Source: JAEXOD01 sp963663265
GTDB lineage: Bacteria; Bacteroidota; Ignavibacteria; Ignavibacteriales; Melioribacteraceae
Length of the DNA stretch: 64,000 bases
Assembly (NCBI GenBank): GCA_963663265.2
Contig: CAXXXM010000001.1
Span: 372,001-436,000, forward strand
Reading direction: 5' to 3'
Part shown: positions 45,008-54,092 of the stretch, one piece after another
Layout: every line of letters begins with the position of its first letter
Numbering within the stretch: position 1 is the stretch's first letter
The notes under the pieces: model-generated
The model's input: only the letters and a program-made list of their open reading frames with translations
Database searches by the model: none
Told to the model about the DNA's origin: nothing
Made by a program: the position numbers and the translations under genes

Positions 45008-45226
45008 TTTCTCCAGAGGAGAAAACTGGTTGTAACCCGACGTGTTTTTTACGTCGGGGCAGGAGACCACCACCACACGCCCAGCGAATCCAGCTGATTC
45101 GCACTAATGAATAATACTATATATAAAGGTTATGCAACATAACAACAATAGACCCACTTCGCTGAAGTGGGTAATTGTTTCTTTTACGTTTTTGTTACAA
45201 CCAGAGTCATTCCCCTGGAATGACTT
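45008..45226. repeat. Family A five-hairpin element, tandem copy 1
   Basis: Five hairpins: TTTCTCC-AGA-GGAGAAA (45008-45024), CCCGACGT/ACGTCGGG (45036-45058), GCGAATC-CAGCT-GATTCGC (45084-45102), CCCACTTC-GCT-GAAGTGGG (45153-45171) and AGTCATTCC-CCT-GGAATGACT (45205-45225). The next copy follows with an offset of about 283 bp. Confidence 0.8.
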
Positions 45227-45290
45227 CTTACACGAATAACCAATCACTAATCACCAATTACCAATCACCAAGTTTCAAGCTTTTAGTAAA

Positions 45291-45510
45291 TTTTTCCAGA
45301 GGAGAAAACTGGTTGTAACCCGACGTGTTTTTTACGTCGGGGCAGGAGACCACCACCACACGCCCAGCGAATCCAGCGGATTCGCACTGGTGAATAATAC
45401 TATATATAAAGGTTATGCAACATAACAACAATAGACCCACTTCGCTGAAGTGGGTAATTGTTTTTTTACGTTTTTTTGTTACAACCAGAGTCATTCCCCT
45501 GGAATGACTT
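45291..45510. repeat. Family A five-hairpin element, tandem copy 2
   Basis: Same five hairpins and linkers as 45008. The third stem here is longer, GCGAATCC-AGC-GGATTCGC, where copy 1 has lost one pair. A further copy is at 47435. Confidence 0.8.
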
Positions 45511-45555
45511 TTCACACAAATCAACAATTACAAAGTAAGATGAACCCACCACAAA

Positions 45556-45690
45556 AATAAAGCTCCGTTAGGTGCGACACAAACACAATATTATAAACCA
45601 ATACATAAGATATGTGGAGCAGCTCCGCAGCTCGTTTGTTTGTTCGGCTGGTGTGTTACAGAGATTCAACTCCGCCGGAGTTGGGGGATG
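45556..45690. repeat. Family B element, copy 2
   Basis: AAAGCTCCGTTAGGTGCGAC, GGAGCAGCTCCGCAGCTC and hairpin CAACTCC-GCC-GGAGTTG in the same order as 34170-34301. Confidence 0.7.
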
Positions 45691-45787
45691 TTGTTTTGTT
45701 GGTTGTTCTATAATAGTGCCGTTCCGTACAGGATGGCTTCTTGCACGAATTACCAATAACCAATCACCAAGTTTCAAGCTTTTAGTA

Positions 45788-45840
45788 AATTTCTCCAGAA
45801 GAGAACCCAGCGTAATCTGATGTATTTTTTACTTCGGTGT
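45788..45840. repeat. Family A element, partial decayed copy
   Basis: TAAATTTCTCCAGAAGAGAA and a decayed second stem (GATGTATTTTTTACTTC) match the first third of family A; the rest is absent. Confidence 0.5.
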
Positions 45841-45992
45841 TATCAGACAACTGTCTTTTATGTGTAAATGTTGCATAAATATGCAAAAAATTATATTCTG
45901 AACACTAAAAAACTTTGTTTTTAAATATTTTGTTATATTTTAGTATAATAGACAAAAGATATAACTAATTACATCAAATAAATGGAGAAACA

Positions 45993-47270
45993 ATGAGAAA
46001 AATAGCTACACTTTTAATGCTTGTTATGATAGTAAGTGTTACCCACAGTCAGGTTTTGAAAGTAGAAAACTTTGATTATGCAGTTGGTGATACATTAACA
46101 AGTCATGGTTGGGTTGCTCATAGTGGAGCTGGGTCTAATTCTATTTTGGTGGCTGAGGGAAATTTAACTTATCCGGGTTATTCTGAAAGTGGTATTGGTA
46201 ATATGACGATTGTTACCGGTATGTTAGGAACTCGTGAAGATATAAATTTAACGTATGAACCTGTAACAAGTGGTTCTGTATATCATTCATTTTTAATTAA
46301 TGTACAGAGTGCTTCTATTGCACAAGACTATTTTGCTAATGTTGGTCCTTCGCCAATTGGTACTTCGTTCAGAGGTAGAATTATGCTTAAAGATGATAGC
46401 ACAGGAACTAAATTTTATTTAGGTTTATCACAATCTTCAAGCAGTCCGGCTTTTACAACAGAAAAATTTGATTATAATACAACAATCTTATTAGTTTTAG
46501 AATACAAATTTTTGTTACCGGCTTTGAATGATGATTCAGTTAAATTATATATAAATCCGGTTTTAGGAGGTGCAGAACCTGCTCCAGCTCTTACATATGT
46601 TTATGATCCAAGTGTTAATGCCGATTTAGCAAATTGTGGTGCTTTTGCTTTACGTCAAGGATCTAAAGATTATTCTTTAAAGGTTGATGGATTAAAAATA
46701 TATACTTCTTGGAGTGATATTGTACCAGTAGAATTAACATCATTCAATGCAGTAAGTAATGGAAATAATGTAAATGTTAATTGGGTAACCGCAACCGAAA
46801 CAAACAATTCAGGATTTGAATTATACAGAAACGGTTCAAAAGTAACATTTATAAAAGGAAATGGAACAACTGCTGAAAGAAGTAGTTATTCATATACTGA
46901 TAAAGAATTAACTAATGGAAATTATAGCTATCAATTATATCAAATAGATTTTGATGGAACAAGATCATTAGTAGGCAAAACATCGGTAGAAGTAAATGCT
47001 GTACCGGTAGAATTTGCATTAAATCAAAATTATCCAAACCCATTTAACCCATCAACAAGCATAAGCTTTTCAATACCAAATGCAAGTAGTGTAAAATTAA
47101 CAATCTACAATGCAATAGGTAAAGAAGTAGCAACATTAGTAAATGGAACAATGGAAAGTGGAAATCATAAAGTGGTATGGAATGCAAGCAACATGCCATC
47201 AGGAATGTATTTCTACAAATTACAAGCTGATAACTTTACATCAACAAAGAAAATGATGCTTATCAAGTAA
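45993..47270 (+). CDS. T9SS type A sorting-domain protein, paralogue 2
   Basis: 425 residues with a signal peptide (about 1-20), an N-terminal domain homologous but clearly diverged from that of 43576 (NFDYAVGDTLTSHGW, HSGAG), then the FN3-like and sorting modules that are almost identical to paralogue 1 at the DNA level. ATGGAGAAACA precedes the ATG. A strong 14-bp terminator follows. The pattern is consistent with gene conversion or cassette copying of the export module (inference). Confidence 0.87.
   Translation: MRKIATLLMLVMIVSVTHSQVLKVENFDYAVGDTLTSHGWVAHSGAGSNSILVAEGNLTYPGYSESGIGNMTIVTGMLGTREDINLTYEPVTSGSVYHSFLINVQSASIAQDYFANVGPSPIGTSFRGRIMLKDDSTGTKFYLGLSQSSSSPAFTTEKFDYNTTILLVLEYKFLLPALNDDSVKLYINPVLGGAEPAPALTYVYDPSVNADLANCGAFALRQGSKDYSLKVDGLKIYTSWSDIVPVELTSFNAVSNGNNVNVNWVTATETNNSGFELYRNGSKVTFIKGNGTTAERSSYSYTDKELTNGNYSYQLYQIDFDGTRSLVGKTSVEVNAVPVEFALNQNYPNPFNPSTSISFSIPNASSVKLTIYNAIGKEVATLVNGTMESGNHKVVWNASNMPSGMYFYKLQADNFTSTKKMMLIK
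46725..47270 (+). repeat. 546-bp shared 3' cassette, copy 2
   Basis: See 44302-44847. Confidence 0.85.
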
Positions 47271-47299
47271 AGTTTGAATTTTTAGTTTTTAATGATTGA

Positions 47300-47344
47300 A
47301 TGCCGACTGAAAGGAAAACACTTTCAGTCGGCATGTTTTTTTTA
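47300..47344 (+). terminator. Strong rho-independent terminator
   Basis: ATGCCGACTGAAAG (47300-47313) pairs perfectly with CTTTCAGTCGGCAT (47321-47334), followed by GTTTTTTTTT. Confidence 0.92.
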
Positions 47345-47434
47345 AAACTATTGTTTTAATCCCACCAATTTTATTATAGACAATTAATGATCAATTAACA
47401 AATATCCAGTATCTGGTATCAAGTATCCAATAAA

Positions 47435-47656
47435 TTTCTCCAGAGGAGAAAACTGGTTGTAACCCGACGTGGTTTTTACGTCGGGGCAAGTGAACACCCC
47501 CGCACACCCAGCGAATCCAGAGGATTCGCTCTGGGGAATGATACGACATGTAAGGTTATGTATCAAAACAAATATAGATCCACTTCGCTGAAGTGGGTAA
47601 TTGTTTTTTTACGTTTTTTTGTTACAACCAGAGTCATTCCCCTGGAATGACTTTTT
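47435..47656. repeat. Family A five-hairpin element, third full copy
   Basis: Same hairpin order as 45008 and 45291; the third stem is AGCGAATCC-AGA-GGATTCGCT as in the copy at 33788, and the fifth is GTCATTCC-CCT-GGAATGAC. Confidence 0.8.
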
Positions 47657-47761
47657 ACACCAATCAACAATTTCCAAGCACTAAGTGTAAAGTTTTAAGA
47701 TCCAGTTTTTACATGTGATTTGGTTGGGATGTTGCAAAACACAAAAGCCATCTCTGGGGCA

Positions 47762-47858
47762 TCATGGTCTAACCATGACGCTATTTTAATGCTCGAAAAA
47801 CGCTATTATTCTGCTGTTTTTTGCAACATATTTATTCGGTCATGGTGAGACCATGACC
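47762..47858. repeat. Family C repeat, partial copy
   Basis: TCATGGT-CTA-ACCATGA (47762-47778) and GGTCATGGT-GAG-ACCATGACC (47838-47858), with TTTTTTGCAACAT between them and AATTATTCCTCAATTAT after. Confidence 0.7.
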
Positions 47859-48061
47859 ACCAAGAAATTATTCCTCAATTATAAAACACCCACGGTTGTG
47901 AAAGATATTGCAAAAATTAAAACAATTAAAAATGGGTAGCCTGGTCGTAGTTGTTGAAAAATTTAGAAATCCAATTGCCGCCAAGAAAACACTCCCCAAA
48001 TTTGATATATCTTCTTTATGTAAACATATTTGACTTTTACAAATTGTCTGTTATAAAACAA

Positions 48062-48090
48062 AAACGTTGAGTGTCTTTTACTCAACGTTT
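48062..48090 (-). terminator. Terminator of the THUMP methyltransferase gene
   Basis: AAACGTTGAGT (48062-48072) pairs with ACTCAACGTTT (48080-48090); on the minus strand it is followed by TTGTTTTATAAC. Nearly the same stem is used at 52790 and 54024. Confidence 0.85.
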
Positions 48091-48126
48091 AAACAATAAT
48101 TCATAATTAAGTAATTAATAATTATA

Positions 48127-49266
48127 TTAGTACATTTCAAACTTGGCCAATCTTCCATCAAGACCACCATTTTGTAATGGTTTTTTCCAAGTAGCTTTTA
48201 ACCCTATTTTCTTTAAATAATCCCTTTCGCCAAAATATATAAAAGCTTTTGAGCCTTTACATTTTTGTTTTAAGAAATCACCAATACTTTCGTAAAAATC
48301 AGATAAGTCAACATTAGATTTTAACCTAATTCCGTATGGGGGATTAGTAACAATGACTTTGTTTTCTAATGATTTAATATCAAACATATTCATTTGTTTA
48401 ATTTGTATACGATGAATTGTACTAATTGCGTCTAAGTTTCGTAGTGTTGCTCTAACAGAATCCCTACTTACATCACTACCCGAAATTAATCCGGGTTTTA
48501 ATGGTTTAATTTTTTTGATTGATTCTTTTTTAACTTTTTGCCAAACTGCATTATCAAAGTCGGGGAGTCTTTCAAAGCCAAAATGTTTTCTGTTGAAAGC
48601 AGGGGGAGTATTAGTAGCTATTAAATAAGCCTCACACAATAAAGTGCCTGAGCCGCACATTGGGTCGTATAAAGGTGTCTCGCCATCCCATTCGGATAAC
48701 TTTAAAATTGAAGCGGCTAATGTTTCAACCATGGGAGCTTCAACAGCTTCTTTTCTGTATCCTCGTCTATGTAATGAACCGCCTGAAGTATCTAAACTTA
48801 TTGTTGCCATATTTTCTTCAATATGCAGATTGAACCAAACATCCGGATTTTTTGTCTCAATGTCAGGGCGTATACCATATAAATTTCTAAACCTGTCAAC
48901 TATTGCATCTTTTAGCTTTAACGATGCAAATTTTGAGTGTGTTATACTGCTGTTGTTTACTGAAGCAAAAATTGCAAAAGTTTCCTTGTTGGAAAACAGT
49001 TTTTCCCATTCAATTTTATATGCGTTTTTGTAGAGTTCGCCTTCTGTATAGGCCTTGAATGTTAATAGGGGAGCAATAATTCTGTTTATCACGCGAGAAT
49101 AAAGATTAATTGTATACAAAGTTTCTTTATCGGCTGTAAAATATACCCCTTTATAACCTTGAGTAATTGCTTGTGCACCCAATGTAATTAATTCTTGTTC
49201 AGCAAGATCTTTTATATCATCTGCAACAGATGCAAAGTATCTATTATTTTTTTGATAGTTATACAT
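48127..49266 (-). CDS. THUMP-domain 23S rRNA (guanine-N2) methyltransferase, RlmL N-terminal type
   Basis: 379 residues. Ferredoxin-like plus THUMP domain (about 1-160) precedes a SAM-dependent methyltransferase domain with LYDPMCGSGTLLCEAYLIA (motif I region) and the catalytic NPPYGIRL, typical of N2-guanine RNA methyltransferases (RlmL/TrmN/YpsC group). Length fits the single-domain RlmL-like proteins, not the bifunctional RlmKL. It modifies rRNA. Single gene with its own terminator. Confidence 0.9.
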   Translation of the reverse strand: MYNYQKNNRYFASVADDIKDLAEQELITLGAQAITQGYKGVYFTADKETLYTINLYSRVINRIIAPLLTFKAYTEGELYKNAYKIEWEKLFSNKETFAIFASVNNSSITHSKFASLKLKDAIVDRFRNLYGIRPDIETKNPDVWFNLHIEENMATISLDTSGGSLHRRGYRKEAVEAPMVETLAASILKLSEWDGETPLYDPMCGSGTLLCEAYLIATNTPPAFNRKHFGFERLPDFDNAVWQKVKKESIKKIKPLKPGLISGSDVSRDSVRATLRNLDAISTIHRIQIKQMNMFDIKSLENKVIVTNPPYGIRLKSNVDLSDFYESIGDFLKQKCKGSKAFIYFGERDYLKKIGLKATWKKPLQNGGLDGRLAKFEMY

Positions 49267-49435
49267 AATATTTTATAAATTTTTTAAAATAGGATTTAAA
49301 GATAGCAATTCTTTTAAATATACTTAAAAAATATTTTACTGAAAAATATCATCATAAGTTAACTTGCATTTTAACCCATTTTATATTTAATTTCGGACTG
49401 AAAAGTATTATTATTATGAACAATCAGGAGATTAT

Positions 49436-49933
49436 ATGCCTACAACACAAGATAACTTAAAAACAGCTTTTGCGGGTGAAAGTCAAGCTAATCAAAAATA
49501 TCGTGCTTTTGCAAAAAAAGCTGAACAAGAAGGATTTGTAAATATTGCTAAATTATTTAATACAACTGCTGAAGCTGAAAGAATTCATGCTGAAGGTCAT
49601 TTAAAAGCATTAGAAGGAATTGGTTCCACTCTTGATAACTTACAAGCTGCAATTTCAGGTGAAACTTATGAATTTGAACAAATGTATCCACCGATGTTAG
49701 AACAAGCTGAAGCCGAAAATAACAATGCAAAAAGAATGTTTAAGTATGCCGTTGAAGCAGAAGCAGTTCATGCTGAATTATTTGCAAGAGCTTTAGAAGC
49801 AGTTAAAGCAGGGAAAGATTTAGATGTTAGCGAAATTTACTTATGCCCAATTTGCGGTCATATTGAATTTGGCGAACCAACAGAAAAATGCCCAATTTGC
49901 GGTACTTTAGCTTCTAAGTATGTAAAATTATAA
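49436..49933 (+). CDS. Rubrerythrin
   Basis: 165 residues. The ferritin-like diiron domain has ligands in GESQANQKY, EAERIHAEGH and VEAEAVHAELF, and a C-terminal rubredoxin-like FeS4 site is formed by CPICGH and CPICGT. Rubrerythrin reduces hydrogen peroxide to water and is typical of anaerobes and microaerophiles. CAGGAG precedes the ATG. A strong terminator follows. Confidence 0.94.
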   Translation: MPTTQDNLKTAFAGESQANQKYRAFAKKAEQEGFVNIAKLFNTTAEAERIHAEGHLKALEGIGSTLDNLQAAISGETYEFEQMYPPMLEQAEAENNNAKRMFKYAVEAEAVHAELFARALEAVKAGKDLDVSEIYLCPICGHIEFGEPTEKCPICGTLASKYVKL

Positions 49934-49954
49934 TTTTAATATATTTTTGCTTAT

Positions 49955-49990
49955 ATCCCTGTATACTATTAAGTATATGGGGATTTTTTA
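49955..49990 (+). terminator. Terminator after rubrerythrin
   Basis: A 12-bp stem 49955-49966/49973-49984 (ATCCC at the base, GTATAC at the top, two G-U pairs), followed by TTTTTTATTTTATT. Confidence 0.9.
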
Positions 49991-50464
49991 TTTTATTAGA
50001 TATTCTTTTGTAATGGGATAGTAATTATCTGCTGAATTTATTAAACTTTCTGCAATAAGTGTGGGTACACCATAAACATCAACAGAAACATTATATTTCT
50101 CTATAACTTTATCAATTAACATAGAAAAATCACCATCTCCTGTAAGCATGATAATTCGGTTACATTGTGGGGCGTATTCCAAAACATCAATTGTGATTCC
50201 AACATCCCAATCACCCTTGGTTGAACCATCACTTCGTTTAATAAATTGTTTCAATTTTATTGTAAATCCGAAACTTTCTAAGGTGTTTTGAAATTGTTTC
50301 TGTTTTGAATCACCTCGGTCAATTGCATATGCAATTGCAACAATAACTTCGTATTCAGATTTAACTTTTTCAATAAAAGTTTTATAATTAAATGTTGAAT
50401 TATATTTTTCTTTAACTGTGTAATATATGTTCTGAATATCAACAAATATGGCTGCTTTTTGCAA
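49988..50464 (-). CDS. NYN/LabA-like (DUF88) putative RNase
   Basis: 158 residues of the PIN-like NYN domain: FVDIQNIYYTVKEKY at the N-terminus, GDWDVGITIDVLEYA and MLTGDGDFSMLIDKV with the conserved Asp residues of the metal site. LabA/NYN proteins are presumed RNases. The start is TTG 50464, chosen because GAGGAG lies 5 bp before it and no in-frame ATG precedes the conserved motif. Substrate unknown. Confidence 0.86.
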   Translation of the reverse strand: MQKAAIFVDIQNIYYTVKEKYNSTFNYKTFIEKVKSEYEVIVAIAYAIDRGDSKQKQFQNTLESFGFTIKLKQFIKRSDGSTKGDWDVGITIDVLEYAPQCNRIIMLTGDGDFSMLIDKVIEKYNVSVDVYGVPTLIAESLINSADNYYPITKEYLIK

Positions 50465-50560
50465 AATACTCCTCTTTTTTATTTTTTATTAATTGAATAT
50501 ACATCCTTTTTAGTAAATTAACACTTAACTAATTTTTAATTTGGCTATTAAGGTGATTTA

Positions 50561-51202
50561 ATGTTTAACAAATTGCGTGAACCAATGAATGGGTTAACTC
50601 ATTTTTTTGGAATTATTATGGGTATTATTGCCCTTGGACTTTTGCTTAATCGAACTACTCCTGTTGTTACTTCAACTCATCATTTTGCTTTTATTGTATA
50701 TGGAATTTCAATGATTTTACTTTTTTCTTTCAGTACTTTATATCACTGGCTCCCTTTGGAAGGGAAAAAGTTGGAAGTATTTCGTAAAATAGATCATATA
50801 ATGATTTTTGTTTTTATTGCAGCTTCTTACACCCCTCTTAGCCTAACAATATTAAAAGGTACACTTGGCAATGTTATGATAATTACTGTTTGGACAATAA
50901 CAATTGCCGGATTTTTTATGAAATTATTTTGGCTGAATGCACCACGTTATTTATATACAGCAATTTATTTATTAATGGGCTGGGTTTTTGTTTTTGCATT
51001 TTACCCTCTATTTAGTGCTTTATCATTTGAAGGCATAATGTGGTTTATTGTTGGTGGTATTTTTTATACTTGGGGTGCAATTATTTATGCAAAAAAAAGA
51101 CCGGATCCTTTCCCTGGTATTCTGGGATTTCATGAAATTTTTCATGTTTTTATCCTATTAGGAGTGTTTTCACATTTTATGATGAATTATTTGTGTGTTT
51201 AA
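50561..51202 (+). CDS. Hemolysin III/PAQR-family membrane protein
   Basis: 213 residues with seven hydrophobic segments. Family motifs include REPMNGLTHFFG, LLFSFSTLYHW with conserved Ser and His, DHIMIFVFIAASYTP and GFHEIFHVFILLG with the late His residues, together forming the likely metal site of the PAQR/TrhA family. Implicated in membrane-fluidity homeostasis or hydrolase activity; the haemolysin label is historical. Single gene. Confidence 0.92.
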   Translation: MFNKLREPMNGLTHFFGIIMGIIALGLLLNRTTPVVTSTHHFAFIVYGISMILLFSFSTLYHWLPLEGKKLEVFRKIDHIMIFVFIAASYTPLSLTILKGTLGNVMIITVWTITIAGFFMKLFWLNAPRYLYTAIYLLMGWVFVFAFYPLFSALSFEGIMWFIVGGIFYTWGAIIYAKKRPDPFPGILGFHEIFHVFILLGVFSHFMMNYLCV

Positions 51203-51280
51203 TAGTCTGTTTTGTAATAAATATCAATATTGGGTTTTAACTATTGGGAACAAATTAATTATTAATATATGGTGAAGTCT

Positions 51281-52624
51281 ATGTACAAAAAAGTGTTACT
51301 TCTTTTTATTCTATTTAGTATTTCTATTCTTGGGAATTTTGATCCTGCTAAAGAATTCAGTAAAATTAGATCTAATATTTCTAAATATCCTACAACAAGT
51401 GAAAAACTTAAAAGTCAGATTGAACCCTATTCTGAAGTACTTTCTCAATCTTGGAATTCTGGAATTGGTTGGGAAAACAATCATTTATATGTTAAGTCCT
51501 ATGATGAAACAAATCACGAATTAACTAATTATCAGTATGTACCAGATTCTGTTTTAATTTGGAAATACAGACAAAAAACTATTGATAACTATAATGTTGT
51601 GCAAGGTTTTTTGCTTCCTTCTTTATCAACAACATATAAATATTCTGATACAGGCTGGGTAAAAATGGCAGTTGTAGACTATACATTTGATACTGATTTT
51701 CGTATGGTGCAATCTCGTATGTACTTGATTTCGGGAGGGACTATGATGCTTTTTGGGCAGGCAGACTTGACGTACAACAGCATAAATAATGTTCTTCTTG
51801 AAGTTGTAAAAATGCTTAATTTTCAAACATTAATGTTAGAGTATTCTTCTAAAACTGAATACAATTATAACCCAAACGATCCTAATGACTTAACAAGTAT
51901 TATTAAGTACAAATATGAAAATGAATCATGGGTTGGTGAACAAAAAAATACTTACACCCGAAATGCTGCTTATCAAATTTTAACTGAACTTGAAGAATTA
52001 TATGTTACTACTGATTCTCTTCAAATGAGTCGCTATCAAGTTAGCCAATATTTTGGTGATACAATTTTAGTTTCTCTGGATATTACCAATTATGATGAAG
52101 AAACCGGGCAATATTCAAGTAGATCAAAAAACGTTTATACTTATAATATGAATTATAAATGTGTTTCCGATCTTTCACAAGAGTACATTGAAGAATATGA
52201 TGTTTGGGTTGATACTTATAGAACTAATTATTCGTATGATTCTCAAAATAGAATGACACATGAACTTAGTGAATCAAATCTTCTTGGTGTGTGGTCAAAT
52301 GTCTTTCAAATAATTTATTATTACACTCCTACAACAGTTGAAGATGAAATTATAAACGTAAATAATTATTCATTAAGCAATAATTATCCAAATCCATTTA
52401 ACCCTTCAACAACAATTAAATTTAATATCCCAACAGAAGGATTTGTAACCTTAAAAGTTTATGATATGTTAGGTAGAGAAGTAGTTACTTTAGTTAATGA
52501 GAATAAATCAGTTGGTGAATATTCATATAACTTTAATGCTGCTCATTTAGCAAGTGGAATGTATATATATCAATTGAAAGTAAATAACTATGTATCAAGC
52601 AAAAAAATGCTGTTAATAAAATAA
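51281..52624 (+). CDS. T9SS type A sorting-domain protein
   Basis: About 447 residues from ATG 51281; ATG 51269 is an alternative, but GGTGAAG at 51271 looks like the ribosome-binding site for the later one. It has a signal peptide (KKVLLLFILFSISILG) and a long Tyr/Ser/Asp-rich region with repeated YxYDSxxR- and YNPNDPNDLT-type turns, suggestive of beta-strand repeats. The C-terminal sorting module shows NYPNPFNPSTTI, LASGMYIYQL and KKMLLIK. Likely secreted; function unknown. Confidence 0.86.
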   Translation: MYKKVLLLFILFSISILGNFDPAKEFSKIRSNISKYPTTSEKLKSQIEPYSEVLSQSWNSGIGWENNHLYVKSYDETNHELTNYQYVPDSVLIWKYRQKTIDNYNVVQGFLLPSLSTTYKYSDTGWVKMAVVDYTFDTDFRMVQSRMYLISGGTMMLFGQADLTYNSINNVLLEVVKMLNFQTLMLEYSSKTEYNYNPNDPNDLTSIIKYKYENESWVGEQKNTYTRNAAYQILTELEELYVTTDSLQMSRYQVSQYFGDTILVSLDITNYDEETGQYSSRSKNVYTYNMNYKCVSDLSQEYIEEYDVWVDTYRTNYSYDSQNRMTHELSESNLLGVWSNVFQIIYYYTPTTVEDEIINVNNYSLSNNYPNPFNPSTTIKFNIPTEGFVTLKVYDMLGREVVTLVNENKSVGEYSYNFNAAHLASGMYIYQLKVNNYVSSKKMLLIK

Positions 52625-52667
52625 GATTTAATTATAAATTATTAATTATAGAATTATTAATTATTGT

Positions 52668-52700
52668 AAAGCCGTTGAAGGAAAATCTTTCAACGGCTTT
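52668..52700 (+). terminator. Terminator after the T9SS cargo gene
   Basis: AAAGCCGTTGAA (52668-52679) pairs with TTCAACGGCTTT (52689-52700). T tract is weak (CAGTTAAAA). Confidence 0.75.
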
Positions 52701-52789
52701 CAGTTAAAAAAACAAAGTAGTGCCAAAGTAGACAATGTTATTCTTAAGTATTAACATAGTCTTAAAATCATAGTTTTACTTGTTATAAA

Positions 52790-52819
52790 AAAACGTTGAG
52801 TGTTTTTTCTCAACGTTTT
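52790..52819 (-). terminator. Terminator of the transglutaminase lipoprotein gene
   Basis: AAAACGTTGAG (52790-52800) pairs with CTCAACGTTTT (52809-52819); on the minus strand a T tract (TTTATAACA) follows. Confidence 0.8.
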
Positions 52820-52892
52820 ATTCAATCACTTAAACTTTAACCTTTAACACTCAACCTTTATTAATACTCAACTTTTGTACAACAATTAATAG

Positions 52893-53963
52893 TTATTTAA
52901 TCTCTTCAAACCGAATCAACTTTCTTTTATTATTAAACTTAACATCAAATCCATTAATAACGGTTGTTAAAAACTGCATAAAATCAGTTCTGTTTCCTTG
53001 TGCATCATGATAATTATAGTTAGCCCAGCTTGGAACATTTACTAAAGGAATATTCATTCCTACGCTTGCATAAACTCGGTTATTAGTTAAATGGGCAAAA
53101 CCATCTTCGTGTGTTGCATCAACCGGAATCCAGCCATCACCTGGCAAATATATTTCAGACCAAACATGATATCCAAATGAGTTATCAGCAATAGCAAAGC
53201 CGGATTGCTGCCTTGCAGCTATCCCAACTGAGCGGCATAAAGTTACAAATAGAGCTGAGTATTGTCCACAGTCACCTTTAAAGGTTTCAAAAGCGTTTAA
53301 TACCCCGCGTTTATCAGGAGGGTAAACATACTCCATTTTTGAGCGAACCCAAGAAAAAATGTTCTTTGCTTTTTTAATTATTTTATCCCCATCACCAGCG
53401 GCAATATTAGCTGCTTTAATAATATCTGGAGTTTGTTCTAATGAGGGTTCGGCTTTTGTATAAAAATAGTAAAAATCAGCAGGAATTTTTTTGTATTCTT
53501 CAAACTTAATACTCTCATTAAAAACAGGGGAGTAATCATAAGTAATACATTTAAAATGTCTTGTAATTTTTACAGTATCAGTAGTTTTAAAATAATCCGA
53601 TAAATCCCAAAAATCAATCTTGTTTTGGTTTTCAAATTCAATTGTACTATTTGTGGGTTTAGTTCCTTCAATTTTATTTTCAATTATTCTTTGATTATCC
53701 CTATCAATTATGTCACTTGCCCATAATAATAGTTTTGGCGAATCGTTTTCAGGTATTCCATTTCCTATATTCCAAGTTTTCAATGAATCCAAATTGACTT
53801 CTGAATTTTTTGTAACTTCAATAATAAAATCCGCTTCAATTAATCTTGGATTTTTATACCCATTTTGAACTGTCGTATCTTTTAATTGTAAAGATGAAGA
53901 ACAACCCGTAATAATTAAAAATACTAAAAAACTTATAAAACTTTTTAACATATACTTATTCAT
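52893..53963 (-). CDS. Lipoprotein with transglutaminase-like domain
   Basis: 356 residues. A lipoprotein signal peptide with lipobox LIITGC (Cys about 21), then an N-terminal beta domain and a transglutaminase-like protease fold at about 200-300. Catalytic Cys is in GDCGQYSALFVTLCRSVGI, His in GYHVWSEIYLPGDGW and Asp in PVDATHEDG. Members are mostly proteases or peptide-crosslinking enzymes of unknown substrate. It would be anchored in a membrane facing the periplasm or exterior. Confidence 0.88.
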   Translation of the reverse strand: MNKYMLKSFISFLVFLIITGCSSSLQLKDTTVQNGYKNPRLIEADFIIEVTKNSEVNLDSLKTWNIGNGIPENDSPKLLLWASDIIDRDNQRIIENKIEGTKPTNSTIEFENQNKIDFWDLSDYFKTTDTVKITRHFKCITYDYSPVFNESIKFEEYKKIPADFYYFYTKAEPSLEQTPDIIKAANIAAGDGDKIIKKAKNIFSWVRSKMEYVYPPDKRGVLNAFETFKGDCGQYSALFVTLCRSVGIAARQQSGFAIADNSFGYHVWSEIYLPGDGWIPVDATHEDGFAHLTNNRVYASVGMNIPLVNVPSWANYNYHDAQGNRTDFMQFLTTVINGFDVKFNNKRKLIRFEEIK

Positions 53964-54023
53964 ATTATCCTCATATAAACATAATTTCTAAATATTAATT
54001 AAGCACAATTATCATAAAAAATA

Positions 54024-54052
54024 AAACGTTGAGTGTTTTTTACTCAACGTTT
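54024..54052 (-). terminator. Terminator of the ATP-cone/uridine kinase gene
   Basis: AAACGTTGAGT (54024-54034) pairs with ACTCAACGTTT (54042-54052), followed on the minus strand by TATTTTTTATG. Confidence 0.85.
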
Positions 54053-54092
54053 AATCAATCATTAAAAATTAAAAATTAAAAATTGAGAATTA

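Larger units (their letters stand above)
44848..45992. other. Non-coding repeat-rich spacer (1.1 kb)
   Basis: No supported gene. It holds a terminator, two tandem family A elements, one family B element, a partial family A element and an AT-rich promoter region for 45993. ORFs of 69-89 codons in it arise from repeat sequence. Confidence 0.7.
47271..48126. other. Non-coding repeat-rich spacer (0.86 kb)
   Basis: Holds a plus-strand terminator (47300), a family A element (47435), family C hairpins (47762-47858) and a minus-strand terminator (48062). No gene is supported. Confidence 0.7.

Noticed and set aside
45258..45820. Several 69-89-codon open frames on both strands
   Set aside because: All are inside family A and B repeats and appear or vanish between copies.
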